A stretch of DNA of 47,065 nucleotides from CAIQJJ01 sp964606085 (GCA_964606085.1 CAZSFD010000036.1:1-47065); one strand, 5' to 3'. Numbered from the stretch's first letter, positions 25,105 through 33,078 are shown. Notes: generated by a model not told the origin, from the letters alone. Numbers and translations are program-made.

Positions 25105-25431
25105 ATGCGAACCACAGAATTTCAGAAATTCCTGGATGAAGAAAATATATTGCGTGTTCGTTTTCACAGCGAGCGCGGCCAGGTAATTTCGTTTGTTGTG
25201 CAGCTCGAATGTTGTTTTGGTAGTTCAAAAAGCTGGGTGCCAGTGGTTCGATATGATACAGCACATGGTTTTGCCCATTGCGACAGATTGCATCCTTATA
25301 AGCCTACGGAAAAAACGAAAATGCTGGCTGGTGATTATAAACAGGCATTAACGGTTGCGATGGATGATTTAGAAAGCAATTGGGTAACATACCGCAGGAG
25401 GTATGAAAGATGGTTGAGCCAACAAAATTAA
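25105..25431 (+). CDS. Small protein of the DUF7718 type, first gene of a two-gene cassette
   Basis: 108 residues (GTG at 25102 would add one). Reads EFQKFLDEENILRVRFHSERGQVISFVVQLE ... WVPVVRYDTAHGFAHCDRLHPY; the R-Y-D-x-A-H-G-F-x-H block is the part I associate with DUF7718-type proteins. It overlaps the next gene by 22 bases and both are AT-richer than their neighbours ilvE and trxB. A toxin-antitoxin-like or other small mobile cassette is inferred from size, overlap and composition. Confidence 0.6.
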   Translation: MRTTEFQKFLDEENILRVRFHSERGQVISFVVQLECCFGSSKSWVPVVRYDTAHGFAHCDRLHPYKPTEKTKMLAGDYKQALTVAMDDLESNWVTYRRRYERWLSQQN

Positions 25432-25712
25432 ACTATCCGGCTCATGTCGTTGAACGGAACATCGCTTTATCTAAATTGGTCATGGGATATTTTCTTGACC
25501 ACCCCAACCTGTTAGATGCCTTGCCAGAACAATTTGAGTTGGTCATTCTGCCTGATGGCGAACCAGATGTTCGTGCCTATAACCTTGAGTTATTGGAACG
25601 ATATGGCAGTCAGCAAAAACCTATTGTTTTGGCTCAAATTCAGAAAAGTATGCGTGATAACCGGGAATTTGTTGCTCCAAGCATATTCGTTCCCCTACCC
25701 TTAGCCGTTTGA
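25410..25712 (+). CDS. DUF5647-like small protein, second gene of the cassette
   Basis: 100 residues, starting inside the end of the previous gene with GGAGG 10 bases upstream. Features: ERNIALSKLVMGYFLDHPNLLDALPEQFELVILP, then YNLELLERYGSQQKPIVLAQ and a C-terminal PSIFVPL. This matches the DUF5647 pattern as I remember it. Often found beside small DUF proteins in Chloroflexota and cyanobacteria, with unknown function. Confidence 0.6.
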   Translation: MVEPTKLNYPAHVVERNIALSKLVMGYFLDHPNLLDALPEQFELVILPDGEPDVRAYNLELLERYGSQQKPIVLAQIQKSMRDNREFVAPSIFVPLPLAV

Positions 25713-25725
25713 AGGATCACTTAAG

Positions 25726-26697
25726 ATGGATTTCTCACTCAACCTCTCCACCGCAACCGCCACTGAACAAACCGCCCAGCACGTCAAGGTGCTGATCCTC
25801 GGTTCTGGCCCGGCGGGGCTGGCGGCGGCGCTCTACACGGCGCGCGCCAACCTCGACCCCGTACTGCTGACGGGCATGGAAATGGGCGGGCAGGTCTCAC
25901 TCACCTACACCGTCGAAAATTACCCCGGCTTCCCCGAAGGCGTCGGCGGCACGCAACTGGTCGAACTCTTCCAGAAGCAGGCCGAGCATTTTGGCGCAAA
26001 AATCGTGCTGGATTCGGCCTCGTCCGTAGACCTTTCGGCGCGCCCTTTCCGCGTTCAAACCTATTCCGGCGAGTACCTGGCCGAGACGCTGATCGTCGCC
26101 ACCGGCGCCACCCCTACCCACCTCAATATCCCTGGCGAGGTCGAACTGACCGGGCGCGGCGTCTCCTACTGCGCCACCTGCGATGGCTGGTTCTTCAAAG
26201 ACAAAGATGTGGTGGTGGTAGGCGGCGGCGACAGCGCCCTCGAAGAAGGTCTGTTCCTCACCCGCTATGCCAAATCGGTCACCATCGTCCACCGCCGCGA
26301 CGAACTACGCGCCGGGGCCATCTTGCAAAAGCGCGCCCACGCACACCCCAAGATCAAATTCATCCTGAACACCGTCCCATTAGCAATCCTTGGCGAGAGC
26401 GCTGTACAAGCCATCCGCTTGCAAAACAAAATCACCGGCGAAGTGACCGACTTCCCCGCCGATGGCGTATTTATTTTCATCGGCCACGCCCCCAACACCC
26501 AGCTTTACCAGGGGCAACTTGACATAGACGAGCGCGGCTACGTCAAAACCGATGTCACCATGCACACCAATATCCCCGGCGTGTTCGTGGCCGGTGAAGC
26601 GGGCGACCCGCATTACCGCCAGGTGATCACCTCCGCAGGGATGGGCGCGGCGGCAGGCATTCAGGCCGGGCGTTTCCTCGAAGAACACGAGGCTTAA
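25726..26697 (+). CDS. trxB: Thioredoxin reductase
   Basis: 323 residues. FAD loop G26-S-G28-P-A-G31, redox pair C149-A-T-C152 in SYCATCDGWFF, NADPH loop GGGDSALEEG (166 on) and the closing FAD block GVFVAGEAGD. Passes electrons from NADPH to thioredoxin in the cytoplasm. The N-terminal leader of about 18 residues before the first strand is slightly long. AAGGA lies 12 bases before the ATG. The redox segment CATCDG has the normal CxxC spacing. Confidence 0.93.
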   Translation: MDFSLNLSTATATEQTAQHVKVLILGSGPAGLAAALYTARANLDPVLLTGMEMGGQVSLTYTVENYPGFPEGVGGTQLVELFQKQAEHFGAKIVLDSASSVDLSARPFRVQTYSGEYLAETLIVATGATPTHLNIPGEVELTGRGVSYCATCDGWFFKDKDVVVVGGGDSALEEGLFLTRYAKSVTIVHRRDELRAGAILQKRAHAHPKIKFILNTVPLAILGESAVQAIRLQNKITGEVTDFPADGVFIFIGHAPNTQLYQGQLDIDERGYVKTDVTMHTNIPGVFVAGEAGDPHYRQVITSAGMGAAAGIQAGRFLEEHEA

Positions 26698-26743
26698 TCC
26701 CTGCTTGTGTGTTCTAGCAGGCGATATTCAAAGGAGACCGGAT

Positions 26744-27169
26744 ATGGCAGCCAAAAGCAGCCTGATGTTGGTTTTTGTCGTGTTAGTCCTGTTAGTCCTT
26801 TTTCTGTATTTGCTGATCCTGCGCAGCCGCTACATGAACCTGACCGACAGCGACCCTGTAGATAAACCTCGCTTTCTGGCTCCCCGGCAGCCCAACACGG
26901 CAACGACAGACTTCAAAACCGAAGCTGACGAGTGGTTGGCAGCCCCATTTGCCGAGGAAATTGAAGACATCGCCAAAGAACTGATTGCCGCCGACCCCCA
27001 ATTAACCGGCACACGGCTCGATTTTGGCACCGCCCCCGATGGCAGCCTTGAAATCTGGCTGGGCGATAAGCGTTACACCGAGATTGCCCACCTGCCCGAT
27101 CCCCGCCTGCAAGCCATCCTCCGGCAGGCAGTGGCTCGTTACCACGAGCAGCAAGCCCCCCCAGGGTGA
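26744..27169 (+). CDS. Small membrane-anchored protein of unknown function
   Basis: 141 residues from the ATG at 26744 (AAGGAGACC upstream). One N-terminal helix (about 8-28) followed by RSRYMN and a soluble part with DEWLAAPFAEEIEDIAKELI and DFGTAPDGSLEIWLGDKRYTEIAHLPDPRL. I recognise no family. It lies between trxB and mdh in the same direction, with about 30-45 bp on each side, so it is probably in their transcript. Confidence 0.7.
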   Translation: MAAKSSLMLVFVVLVLLVLFLYLLILRSRYMNLTDSDPVDKPRFLAPRQPNTATTDFKTEADEWLAAPFAEEIEDIAKELIAADPQLTGTRLDFGTAPDGSLEIWLGDKRYTEIAHLPDPRLQAILRQAVARYHEQQAPPG

Positions 27170-27196
27170 TAACGTTTGATGAAAAGGAGATTCGCG

Positions 27197-28138
27197 ATGA
27201 GACGAAAGAAAGTATCCATTATCGGCGCCGGCATGACCGGCTCCTCCACCGCTGCCTGGCTGGCGGCGCGTGAAATTTGCGACGTGGTGATGCTCGACAT
27301 CGTCCCTGGCGTACCGCAGGGCCGGGCGCTCGACCTGCAAGAGGCCATGCCCGTGATCGAGAAAGACGTATCCATCATCGGCACCGACGATTACGCCGCC
27401 ACCGCCGATTCAGACGTGGTGGTGATCACCGCTGGCGTGGCGCGTAAACCCGGCATGAGCCGCGACGATCTGATGGCGATCAACGCCAAAATTGTCCAGA
27501 ACGCTGCCGAACAATCGCTCAAGTATTCGCCGGAGTGCATTTTCGTCGTGCTGACCAACCCCCTCGATGTGATGGCCTACCTGACCTGGAAAGCCACCAA
27601 ACTGCCGCCCAACCGCGTCGTCGGCCAGGCCGGCGTCCTCGATGCCGCCCGCATGCGCACCTTCGTCTCGATGGAACTGGGCGTCAGCGTCGAAAACGTG
27701 CAATGCTTCGTCCTCGGCGGTCATGGCGATGAGATGGTTCCGCTCACCCGCCACTCCAACGTCGCCGGGATGCCCCTCAAAGAAGTGTTACCCCCCGACC
27801 GCCTGGCCGCCATCGTCGAACGCACCCGCAAGGGCGGCGCCGAAGTGATCAACTACCTCGGCACCAGCGCCTACTACGCTCCCGCCGCCTCCGTCGTCCA
27901 GATGGTAGATGCCATCATCAAAGACAAGCATCTGATCGTCCCCGCCTCCGCTTACCTCACCGGCGAATATGGCCTGCACGATATGTACTTCGGCGTCCCG
28001 GTGCAACTGGGCAGCCACGGCGTCGAAAAAGTCATCCAGTACGACCTGAACGATGAAGAAAAAGCCGCCATGCAAAAATCTGCCGAGGCGGTGCAATCGG
28101 CCATGGCTGCCATGTGCAACCTGGTCGAGGTCTGCTGA
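27197..28138 (+). CDS. mdh: Malate dehydrogenase (LDH-like type, NAD)
   Basis: 313 residues from the ATG at 27197 (AAAAGGAGA upstream). NAD loop G10-A-G-M-T-G15, acidic D34 for the adenosine ribose, the malate-selecting arginine loop ARKPGMSRDDL, LTNPLDVM, and the catalytic His in LGGHGDEMVPL. Catalyses malate to oxaloacetate in the TCA cycle. The single-gene end is marked by a 20-bp terminator stem. Confidence 0.95.
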   Translation: MRRKKVSIIGAGMTGSSTAAWLAAREICDVVMLDIVPGVPQGRALDLQEAMPVIEKDVSIIGTDDYAATADSDVVVITAGVARKPGMSRDDLMAINAKIVQNAAEQSLKYSPECIFVVLTNPLDVMAYLTWKATKLPPNRVVGQAGVLDAARMRTFVSMELGVSVENVQCFVLGGHGDEMVPLTRHSNVAGMPLKEVLPPDRLAAIVERTRKGGAEVINYLGTSAYYAPAASVVQMVDAIIKDKHLIVPASAYLTGEYGLHDMYFGVPVQLGSHGVEKVIQYDLNDEEKAAMQKSAEAVQSAMAAMCNLVEVC

Positions 28139-28152
28139 CCTCGGCGCTCGTG

Positions 28153-28200
28153 TGAATCAAAAAGCGATTGGCTGGTATAGGCCAATCGCTTTTTGATTCA
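28153..28200. terminator. Bidirectional terminator after mdh
   Basis: Perfect 20-bp stem (28153-28172 with 28181-28200), 8-base loop, A/T-rich stem ends. Lies between mdh and the convergent LysM gene. Confidence 0.92.
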
Positions 28201-28216
28201 TGGGCTGATGTGCGTC

Positions 28217-29380
28217 TTATGGCGTTGGGGTCGCCCCGCCGCCGCCTGTCCAGGTGAAGTAGCGTGGCTCGCTCAACGTCCCGGCGGCGGCGTAGATCGG
28301 TTTGCCATCTTTGTCACTGCCGGTCTGCCGCGCCGTCGTCACCGTCCAACGGAAGATGTGGGCAATGTCATCTTTGGGGCGCAAACTTGCCGGCACCAGG
28401 AATTTGGTATCGGTGACAAATTCGAGGCTGGGGATCACTTTGCTGTTGGTGATGTCTTCCACCTTGATCAGGTAGCCCTCATTGGCTGCCAATGTGCCAA
28501 CCGAGGCCCATTGCAAAACAATACTATCCTCTGCCAGGGTAAAGGCCGCCCCATCGGCGGGCAGCAGCAAGTTCGGCGCGGCGTAGGGCGGCGGCAGGGT
28601 GGCCGTTGGCGATGGCCCCGGGGTGGCCGGCTGCTCGCACAAGGGGATGACAATCGTGCGGCCAGAGAAAACCACGTCGCCTGCCAACCCGTTCCATTGC
28701 TTGATCGCCTCTTGCGATACATTGTAGTTGGCGGCAATTTTGCCCAGCGTATCGCCATCTTGCACTTTATAGTCCATCAAGCCGCAGGCGATGGCCGTTT
28801 GCGTGGATGGATTGGGCGTGGCGCTCGGCAATGGCGTGGCGGTGGGTGTTGGATGGGGGATTTTTAGCTCCGTGCCGACCGAAAGGACGCATTGCGGCGA
28901 CAGGTTATTCTCGGTGACGATGCTCTGCACCGAAACGCCGAAGAATGCCGCCAGCCCCAGGCAGGTATCGTTGGCTTTGACCACATAGGTGAGCGGGGTG
29001 GGGGAAGGAAGCGGCGTGTCGGTGGCGGTTGGCGGCAGGGGGGTGGGCGTGAGCGTAACGGTGGGCGTGTTCGACGGCGTGGGCGTGACCGTGGCTGGCA
29101 CGAGGATTTCCCCCTCACTCGTCATCGTTGGCTGTGGCCTCATGCTGAAAGCCACATAGACCAGCACCGCCCCAATCACCAAGAACACGGCAAAGAGCAA
29201 GATCGCCACCGGCAAACTGAGGGTAATTTGCGGAATGCGGCTGGCTTGCATCGCCCGCACCGATTCATCCGATTTTTGCGGTTTCGCCAGGTCGGCCCCG
29301 CATACCAGGCAGCGGGTGGCGTCTTCGCTCAAACGCGTTCCGCAGGTGGGACATAAATTGATATTGGGTGTCTCAGGCAT
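28217..29380 (-). CDS. Zinc-ribbon, single-TM protein with two LysM domains
   Basis: 387 residues from the ATG at 29380 (AAAGGA upstream). A short zinc ribbon (CPTCGTRL ... CLVCGADL) in the first 30 residues is followed by a membrane helix at about 54-78, a Thr/Pro linker, LysM 1 (TYVVKANDTCLGLAAFFGVS) and LysM 2 (YKVQDGDTLGKIAANYNVS). A C-terminal Ig-like domain follows (about 265-380). LysM binds glycan chains, so the outer part probably attaches to the cell wall or exopolymer; the ribbon stays inside. An extended -10 promoter lies 31 bases upstream. Confidence 0.87.
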   Translation of the reverse strand: MPETPNINLCPTCGTRLSEDATRCLVCGADLAKPQKSDESVRAMQASRIPQITLSLPVAILLFAVFLVIGAVLVYVAFSMRPQPTMTSEGEILVPATVTPTPSNTPTVTLTPTPLPPTATDTPLPSPTPLTYVVKANDTCLGLAAFFGVSVQSIVTENNLSPQCVLSVGTELKIPHPTPTATPLPSATPNPSTQTAIACGLMDYKVQDGDTLGKIAANYNVSQEAIKQWNGLAGDVVFSGRTIVIPLCEQPATPGPSPTATLPPPYAAPNLLLPADGAAFTLAEDSIVLQWASVGTLAANEGYLIKVEDITNSKVIPSLEFVTDTKFLVPASLRPKDDIAHIFRWTVTTARQTGSDKDGKPIYAAAGTLSEPRYFTWTGGGGATPTP

Positions 29381-29410
29381 AATCCTTTTATTCTCCAAAA
29401 AGCCCCGGCG

Positions 29411-29419
29411 ATTATACCA
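29411..29419 (-). promoter_or_regulatory. Extended -10 promoter of the LysM gene
   Basis: Minus-strand TGG-TATAAT, a perfect -10 plus TGn, 31 bases before the ATG at 29380. The -35 area overlaps the 12-bp dyad at 29425-29455. Confidence 0.6.
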
Positions 29420-29424
29420 GCATT

Positions 29425-29455
29425 TCCACCGCGCCCTTTTCGGGGGCGCGGTGGA
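29425..29455. promoter_or_regulatory. Perfect 12-bp dyad between two divergent promoters
   Basis: TCCACCGCGCCC (29425-29436) and its inverse (29444-29455) around a 7-base loop. It sits between the divergent -10 boxes of the LysM gene and hemW and covers the -35 zone of the former. It could be an operator or a hairpin; no T-run follows on either side, which argues against a terminator. Confidence 0.45.
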
Positions 29456-29479
29456 CGAAATTTATGTCGCCAAACGCGT

Positions 29480-29485
29480 TATACT
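29480..29485 (+). promoter_or_regulatory. -10 element implying leaderless hemW transcription
   Basis: TATACT whose last base is 7 bases before the GTG start at 29492, so transcription would start at the start codon. No ribosome-binding site is present before the GTG, which agrees. Confidence 0.45.
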
Positions 29486-29491
29486 AGCCAG

Positions 29492-30709
29492 GTGTACAGC
29501 CTCTACCTGCATATCCCCTTTTGCCGCCATCGCTGCGCCTATTGCGATTTCAACACCTACGCCGGCCTGGCTGACCTGATCCCCGCCTACGTCCAGGCGC
29601 TCTGCTGCGAAATCGCCTGCTGCCAATCTGGCGATCCTTTGCCCGTTCACACCATCTATTTTGGCGGCGGCACGCCTTCCTTGCTCCCCATCGCCTCCTT
29701 CGCCCAAATTTTCACCGCCCTTCATACAACTTTCAACATTCAACCAGCCGCCGAAATTTCCCTCGAAGCCAACCCCGGCACGCTCACCCGCCCTTACCTG
29801 CGCGGCTTGCATTCCCTCGGCTTCAATCGCCTCAGCCTGGGGATGCAATCGGCTCGGCCCGACGAACTGCGCCTGCTCGAACGCCAGCACGACTTGACCG
29901 ATGTCATCCACGCGGTGCAGTGGGCGCGCCAGGCCGGCTTCGACAACCTCAACCTCGACCTGATCTACGGCTTGCCCGGCCAAACGCTCGAGGATTGGCA
30001 GCGTTCACTGGCGTTTGCCCTCGACCTGCAACCGGAGCATCTTTCCCTCTACGCCCTCACCATCGAACCTGGCACCCCGTTCGAAGCCTGGTTTCGGCGC
30101 GGCCTGCTCCCCTCACCAGACCCCGACCTGTCCGCCGATATGTACGACCTGGCCTCCGACCATCTGGCCGCCGCCGACTTCCTCCAATATGAAATCTCCA
30201 ACTGGGCGCGCGCATCATCCAACCACCCATCCACTGCGTCACTTTCTCCCCATTTTGCCTGCCGCCACAACCTGCAATACTGGCGCAACCAGCCCTACCT
30301 GGGTCTGGGCGCAGGCGCACATGGTTATCTGGGCAACCAGCGCACCGCCAACGTCCTTCATCCTGCCGCCTACATCACCCGCCTGACCAACCCGCCAGCC
30401 TTCGAGAAACCCAGCGCCAGCGCTGCTCTCGGCAGCATCCATCCATCCCCCGCTGCCGAAACCATCACCCCCCTTTCCCGCGGCGACGAAATGGCCGAAA
30501 CGATGATCATGGGCCTGCGCCTGACGCGTGAAGGGGTCAGCGATGAACGATTTTCGCAGCGCTTTGGCGCAAGCCTGACCAGCGTGTATGGGCCGCAAAT
30601 CGAACGTCTGGTGGGGCTGGGTTTGTTGGAATGGTTCGGCGACACTTTGCGCCTGACACCGCGCGCCAGATTGATCGGCAATCAGGTTTTCATCGAGTTC
30701 ATCTCCTAA
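29492..30709 (+). CDS. hemW: HemW-like radical SAM protein
   Basis: 405 residues, GTG start. The cluster motif C11-x3-C15-x2-C18 lies in HIPFCRHRCAYCDFNTY, followed by YFGGGTPSLL, GMQSARPDELRLLER and NLDLIYGLPGQT. This N-terminal form (CxxxCxxC then DF) marks HemW, a haem chaperone/trafficking protein formerly called oxygen-independent coproporphyrinogen oxidase. The enzyme HemN differs by an extra Cys after the motif. Haem delivery would serve the cox system of the same genome. No ribosome site is visible; see the -10 at 29480. Confidence 0.9.
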   Translation: MYSLYLHIPFCRHRCAYCDFNTYAGLADLIPAYVQALCCEIACCQSGDPLPVHTIYFGGGTPSLLPIASFAQIFTALHTTFNIQPAAEISLEANPGTLTRPYLRGLHSLGFNRLSLGMQSARPDELRLLERQHDLTDVIHAVQWARQAGFDNLNLDLIYGLPGQTLEDWQRSLAFALDLQPEHLSLYALTIEPGTPFEAWFRRGLLPSPDPDLSADMYDLASDHLAAADFLQYEISNWARASSNHPSTASLSPHFACRHNLQYWRNQPYLGLGAGAHGYLGNQRTANVLHPAAYITRLTNPPAFEKPSASAALGSIHPSPAAETITPLSRGDEMAETMIMGLRLTREGVSDERFSQRFGASLTSVYGPQIERLVGLGLLEWFGDTLRLTPRARLIGNQVFIEFIS

Positions 30710-30784
30710 CCCGCATAAAGCGGAAGAGCTAAAGCGCTTATCCTGGAAATTCTTGCTTTTTGTGCAAGGAGTTCGCGGGTTAGG
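30705..30784 (+). other. Inverted repeat just after hemW
   Basis: Perfect 10-bp arms CCTAACCCGC (30705-30714) and GCGGGTTAGG (30775-30784), enclosing 60 bases. The left arm contains the hemW stop. The long loop holds smaller partial stems. It may fold at the 3' end of the hemW message; no T-run follows, so terminator activity is doubtful. Confidence 0.4.
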
Positions 30785-30788
30785 CACT

Positions 30789-30847
30789 AACCTGGATAAA
30801 CCGGAAAAGAAAACTGCAAAGGTACAAAGTCGCAAGGGAGCAAAGGA
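30789..30847 (+). repeat. Dispersed repeat copy 2 with 8-bp periodic tail
   Basis: Core matches 18327-18349 (21 of 23). The tail is four octads: GCAAAGGT, ACAAAGTC, GCAAGGGA, GCAAAGGA (30816-30847). Located between hemW and the tRNA genes. Confidence 0.65.
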
Positions 30848-30902
30848 AAACGTCCTTGACAGTCACCTACCCCTCAGGTAAAATCCTGCCACCCTGAAAC
30901 AG

Positions 30903-30975
30903 GGGCCTGTAGCGCAGTTGGGAGCGCGTCTCAATCGCACTGAGAAGGCCGAGGGTTCGAATCCCTCCAGGTCCA
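30903..30975 (+). tRNA. tRNA-Ala (anticodon CGC)
   Basis: 73 nt. Acceptor GGGCCTG with CAGGTCC, D arm GCGC/GCGC, anticodon stem TCTCA/TGAGA with loop ATCGCAC (anticodon CGC, reads GCG), T arm GAGGG-TTCGAAT-CCCTC, discriminator A. The G3-U70 pair, the main alanine identity element, is present. No CCA is encoded. Confidence 0.93.
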
Positions 30976-31018
30976 CTCGGCGGGGCGGGTTTCCCAAACC
31001 GCTAACAATTCAAAATTT

Positions 31019-31094
31019 GGGCCCATAGCGCAGTTGGGAGCGCGTCTCAATGGCATTGAGAAGGCCGAGGGTTCGAATCCCTCTGGGTCCACCA
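31019..31094 (+). tRNA. tRNA-Ala (anticodon GGC)
   Basis: 73 nt plus an encoded CCA (31092-31094). Acceptor GGGCCCA with TGGGTCC (G3-U70 kept), anticodon loop ATGGCAT (anticodon GGC, reads GCC/GCU). The body is identical to the tRNA at 30903 except for the anticodon, one loop base and compensated acceptor pairs. A terminator follows. Confidence 0.94.
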
Positions 31095-31096
31095 CA

Positions 31097-31129
31097 AAAA
31101 TCCCTGGTTCATCACCAGGGATTTTTTTT
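31097..31129 (+). terminator. Terminator after the tRNA-Ala pair
   Basis: 12-bp stem (31097-31108 with 31114-31125), 5-base loop, run of eight T ending at 31129. Confidence 0.92.
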
Positions 31130-31135
31130 GCCACT

Positions 31136-31165
31136 TTGCTTCTGCACCAGCGGAAAGGGTACAAT
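31136..31165 (+). promoter_or_regulatory. Promoter of the zinc-ribbon gene, probably leaderless
   Basis: TTGCTT (31136-31141), 18-bp spacer, TACAAT (31160-31165). The ATG at 31171 is where transcription should start, and no ribosome site exists between. Same hexamers as the pilin promoter at 7583-7611. Confidence 0.5.
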
Positions 31166-31170
31166 AGGGC

Positions 31171-31554
31171 ATGGCTTATCTATGTCCCAAGTGTTCTGCG
31201 CTATCTCTGGATGTGATGGCTGTGCTGCAATTTGCCGCCGATAGCCGCTCGGATGAGATCAACTTGCAATTGCTTCGCTGTATGCGCTGTGGGTTTCGTG
31301 GCGTGGCCGTTTATGAAGAGTCTCGCCGAGGCGAACTGGGTGGTGAACGTTGGGAGCATACGGGCTATCGCATGGGGGGCGATGAGTTGGCTGTCCTGGC
31401 TGAGGCCATTCGCGCCTGCCCCGAACCGCGCAACCCCCAGTGCCGCTGTCCAACGCATATCATTTTAGGCCGGCGTTCGTTTGGGCGCTGGGTCGGTTTG
31501 CGGGGTTTCGACATTCTGGATAGTTTCGCGATGCGCCGGGAGAATGCTTTATGA
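31171..31554 (+). CDS. Small zinc-ribbon-like protein of unknown function
   Basis: 127 residues. An N-terminal pair C5-x2-C8 and a second pair in LRCMRCGFRG form a likely zinc ribbon across the first 45 residues; CPEPRNPQCRCP near residue 95 adds three more Cys. The rest is charged without a known motif. Its last bases overlap the next start (ATGA), so the two proteins are translationally coupled. Not recognised beyond the ribbon. Confidence 0.7.
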   Translation: MAYLCPKCSALSLDVMAVLQFAADSRSDEINLQLLRCMRCGFRGVAVYEESRRGELGGERWEHTGYRMGGDELAVLAEAIRACPEPRNPQCRCPTHIILGRRSFGRWVGLRGFDILDSFAMRRENAL

Positions 31555-32342
31555 CGATCAACCTGGCGGCGACCTGGAATCCGCGCGGCGAAACGGCCCG
31601 CCTGCTGACCTTACTGCCCCTGCTGGCAGAGGCTTATGCGGCTATCGCTATCATCTTCCCGCCCATTGCCAAAGACCCGCCTCTGGCGGTCTTGAACCAG
31701 ACCGAACTGGCCGCGGCGGGTCGGCTGGGCGTGGTCGTATCGCCAGCCTGGCCGCAGGGGCGCTATCTTGCGCTCCAAACGGCGCTGACGATGGGGGCAG
31801 CCAGCCATGTTCACTATGCCGATATGGATCGCCTGTTGCGCTGGGTGGAAACTCGCCCCGCCGAATGGCAGGCGACCCTGCGAAAGCTCGAACACGGTGA
31901 AGCGCTGGTGATTGGCCGCACCTCGGCAGCTTATGCCACGCATCCCCAGGCCCTGGTTGAGACGGAAGCCTTGAGCAACCGGGTGGTCGCTCATTTCCTC
32001 GGCCACCCCATGGATGTCAGTGCTGGTTCGAAGGGCTTCAGCCGCCGCGCCGTAGAATGCCTGATGGCCCATGCCCAGGCCGCCTTCGCCCTCGGCGCAG
32101 ATGCCGAATGGCCCATTTTGCTGCATCGTTCTGGCTTCCAACTGGATTACGTCGAAGTGGACGGCCTGGACTGGGAAAGCGCCGACCGCTATCGCGCCAA
32201 CGCCGCCGACGCACAGGCCCAACAGCAGGCCGCCGCCGCCTATGATGCCAACCCGGCCAATTGGTCGCACCGCCTGGCCGTGGCCGATGAAATCATTCGT
32301 GTCGCCCTGGAAACTTCCCAACGCCCCCTCCCCTATGAATAA
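31551..32342 (+). CDS. Glycosyltransferase-like protein (GT-A type, putative)
   Basis: 263 residues. The alternation IAATWNPRGETARLL ... AAIAIIFPPIA ... ASHVHYADMDRLLRW resembles a GT-A nucleotide-sugar fold with a D-M-D metal motif near residue 91-93. GSKGFSRRAVECLM and GADAEWPILLHRSGF follow, as in family 2-like enzymes. No membrane segment. It is coupled to the zinc-ribbon gene and overlaps the DUF1461 membrane gene by 8 bases, so the three form one unit. Substrate unknown; the family call is moderate. Confidence 0.6.
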   Translation: MTINLAATWNPRGETARLLTLLPLLAEAYAAIAIIFPPIAKDPPLAVLNQTELAAAGRLGVVVSPAWPQGRYLALQTALTMGAASHVHYADMDRLLRWVETRPAEWQATLRKLEHGEALVIGRTSAAYATHPQALVETEALSNRVVAHFLGHPMDVSAGSKGFSRRAVECLMAHAQAAFALGADAEWPILLHRSGFQLDYVEVDGLDWESADRYRANAADAQAQQQAAAAYDANPANWSHRLAVADEIIRVALETSQRPLPYE

Positions 32343-33078
32343 TCAAACGCCTTCACCCACAACCCCTGCGCCGACCTTCACGGTCAATATCCTGCTTGCC
32401 TGGCTGGTGATCCTGTTGATGCCGGTGGCGCTATCGTTGACGGCCGTGCGCATCGTCCTCAATCACTGGTATCCTGAATTTGAATATCGCACGCCGGGCT
32501 TCCCTGCCGATCCGTATGGCTTCACCTTTGAAGAACGCCTGCGCTACGCCCACATTGCCGTGGAGTATCTGATCAACGATGCCGATATTTCTTTTCTGGG
32601 TGATTTGCGTTTCCCCGCCGGGCAGCAGGCGCCATGGGAATCCTGTCAATATATGGATGACTGCACCCGCTTTTATAACGACCGCGAACTGCAACACATG
32701 CTGGATGTGAAAAATGTGGTCATTGGGGCGCGCAATGTGTGGCTGGCGGCGCTGTTGGGGTTGATGATTTTGGGCGGCCTGGCCTGGCGGATGGGCTGGC
32801 TGGAGGCCTATGGGCGGGCGTTGTCGTTGGGCGGCTGGCTGACGCTGGTGATTATCGCTGCCATTATCCTGGGGGTGGTGGTTTTCTTCGACTGGTTGTT
32901 CGTGACCTTTCATCGCATCTTTTTTACTGGAGATACGTGGTTGTTTCTGATGTCTGATTCGCTGATCCGCCTGTTCCCAGAGCGGTTTTGGCAGGATACC
33001 TTTTTGATGGTGGGCGGCCTGACGGCGGTGATGGCGTTGGTGTTTGGTTTGGTTTTCCGTAAGCGTTGGGGGAAGTAA
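32335..33078 (+). CDS. DUF1461 (TIGR01906-like) integral membrane protein
   Basis: 247 residues from the ATG at 32335. A frame open further upstream is the antisense-like shadow of the previous gene. Four membrane segments: about 18-40, 128-146, 160-180 and 215-240. Between the first two lies an outer domain with PYGFTFEERLRYAHIAVEYLI and HMLDVKNVVIGAR, the conserved signature of the TIGR01906 family. The family has no known activity. Confidence 0.82.
   Translation: MNNQTPSPTTPAPTFTVNILLAWLVILLMPVALSLTAVRIVLNHWYPEFEYRTPGFPADPYGFTFEERLRYAHIAVEYLINDADISFLGDLRFPAGQQAPWESCQYMDDCTRFYNDRELQHMLDVKNVVIGARNVWLAALLGLMILGGLAWRMGWLEAYGRALSLGGWLTLVIIAAIILGVVVFFDWLFVTFHRIFFTGDTWLFLMSDSLIRLFPERFWQDTFLMVGGLTAVMALVFGLVFRKRWGK

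Noticed and set aside
30903..31094. Integration site of a mobile element in the tRNA genes
   Set aside because: No integrase or direct repeat of a tRNA 3' end was found; the twin tRNAs look like a duplication.
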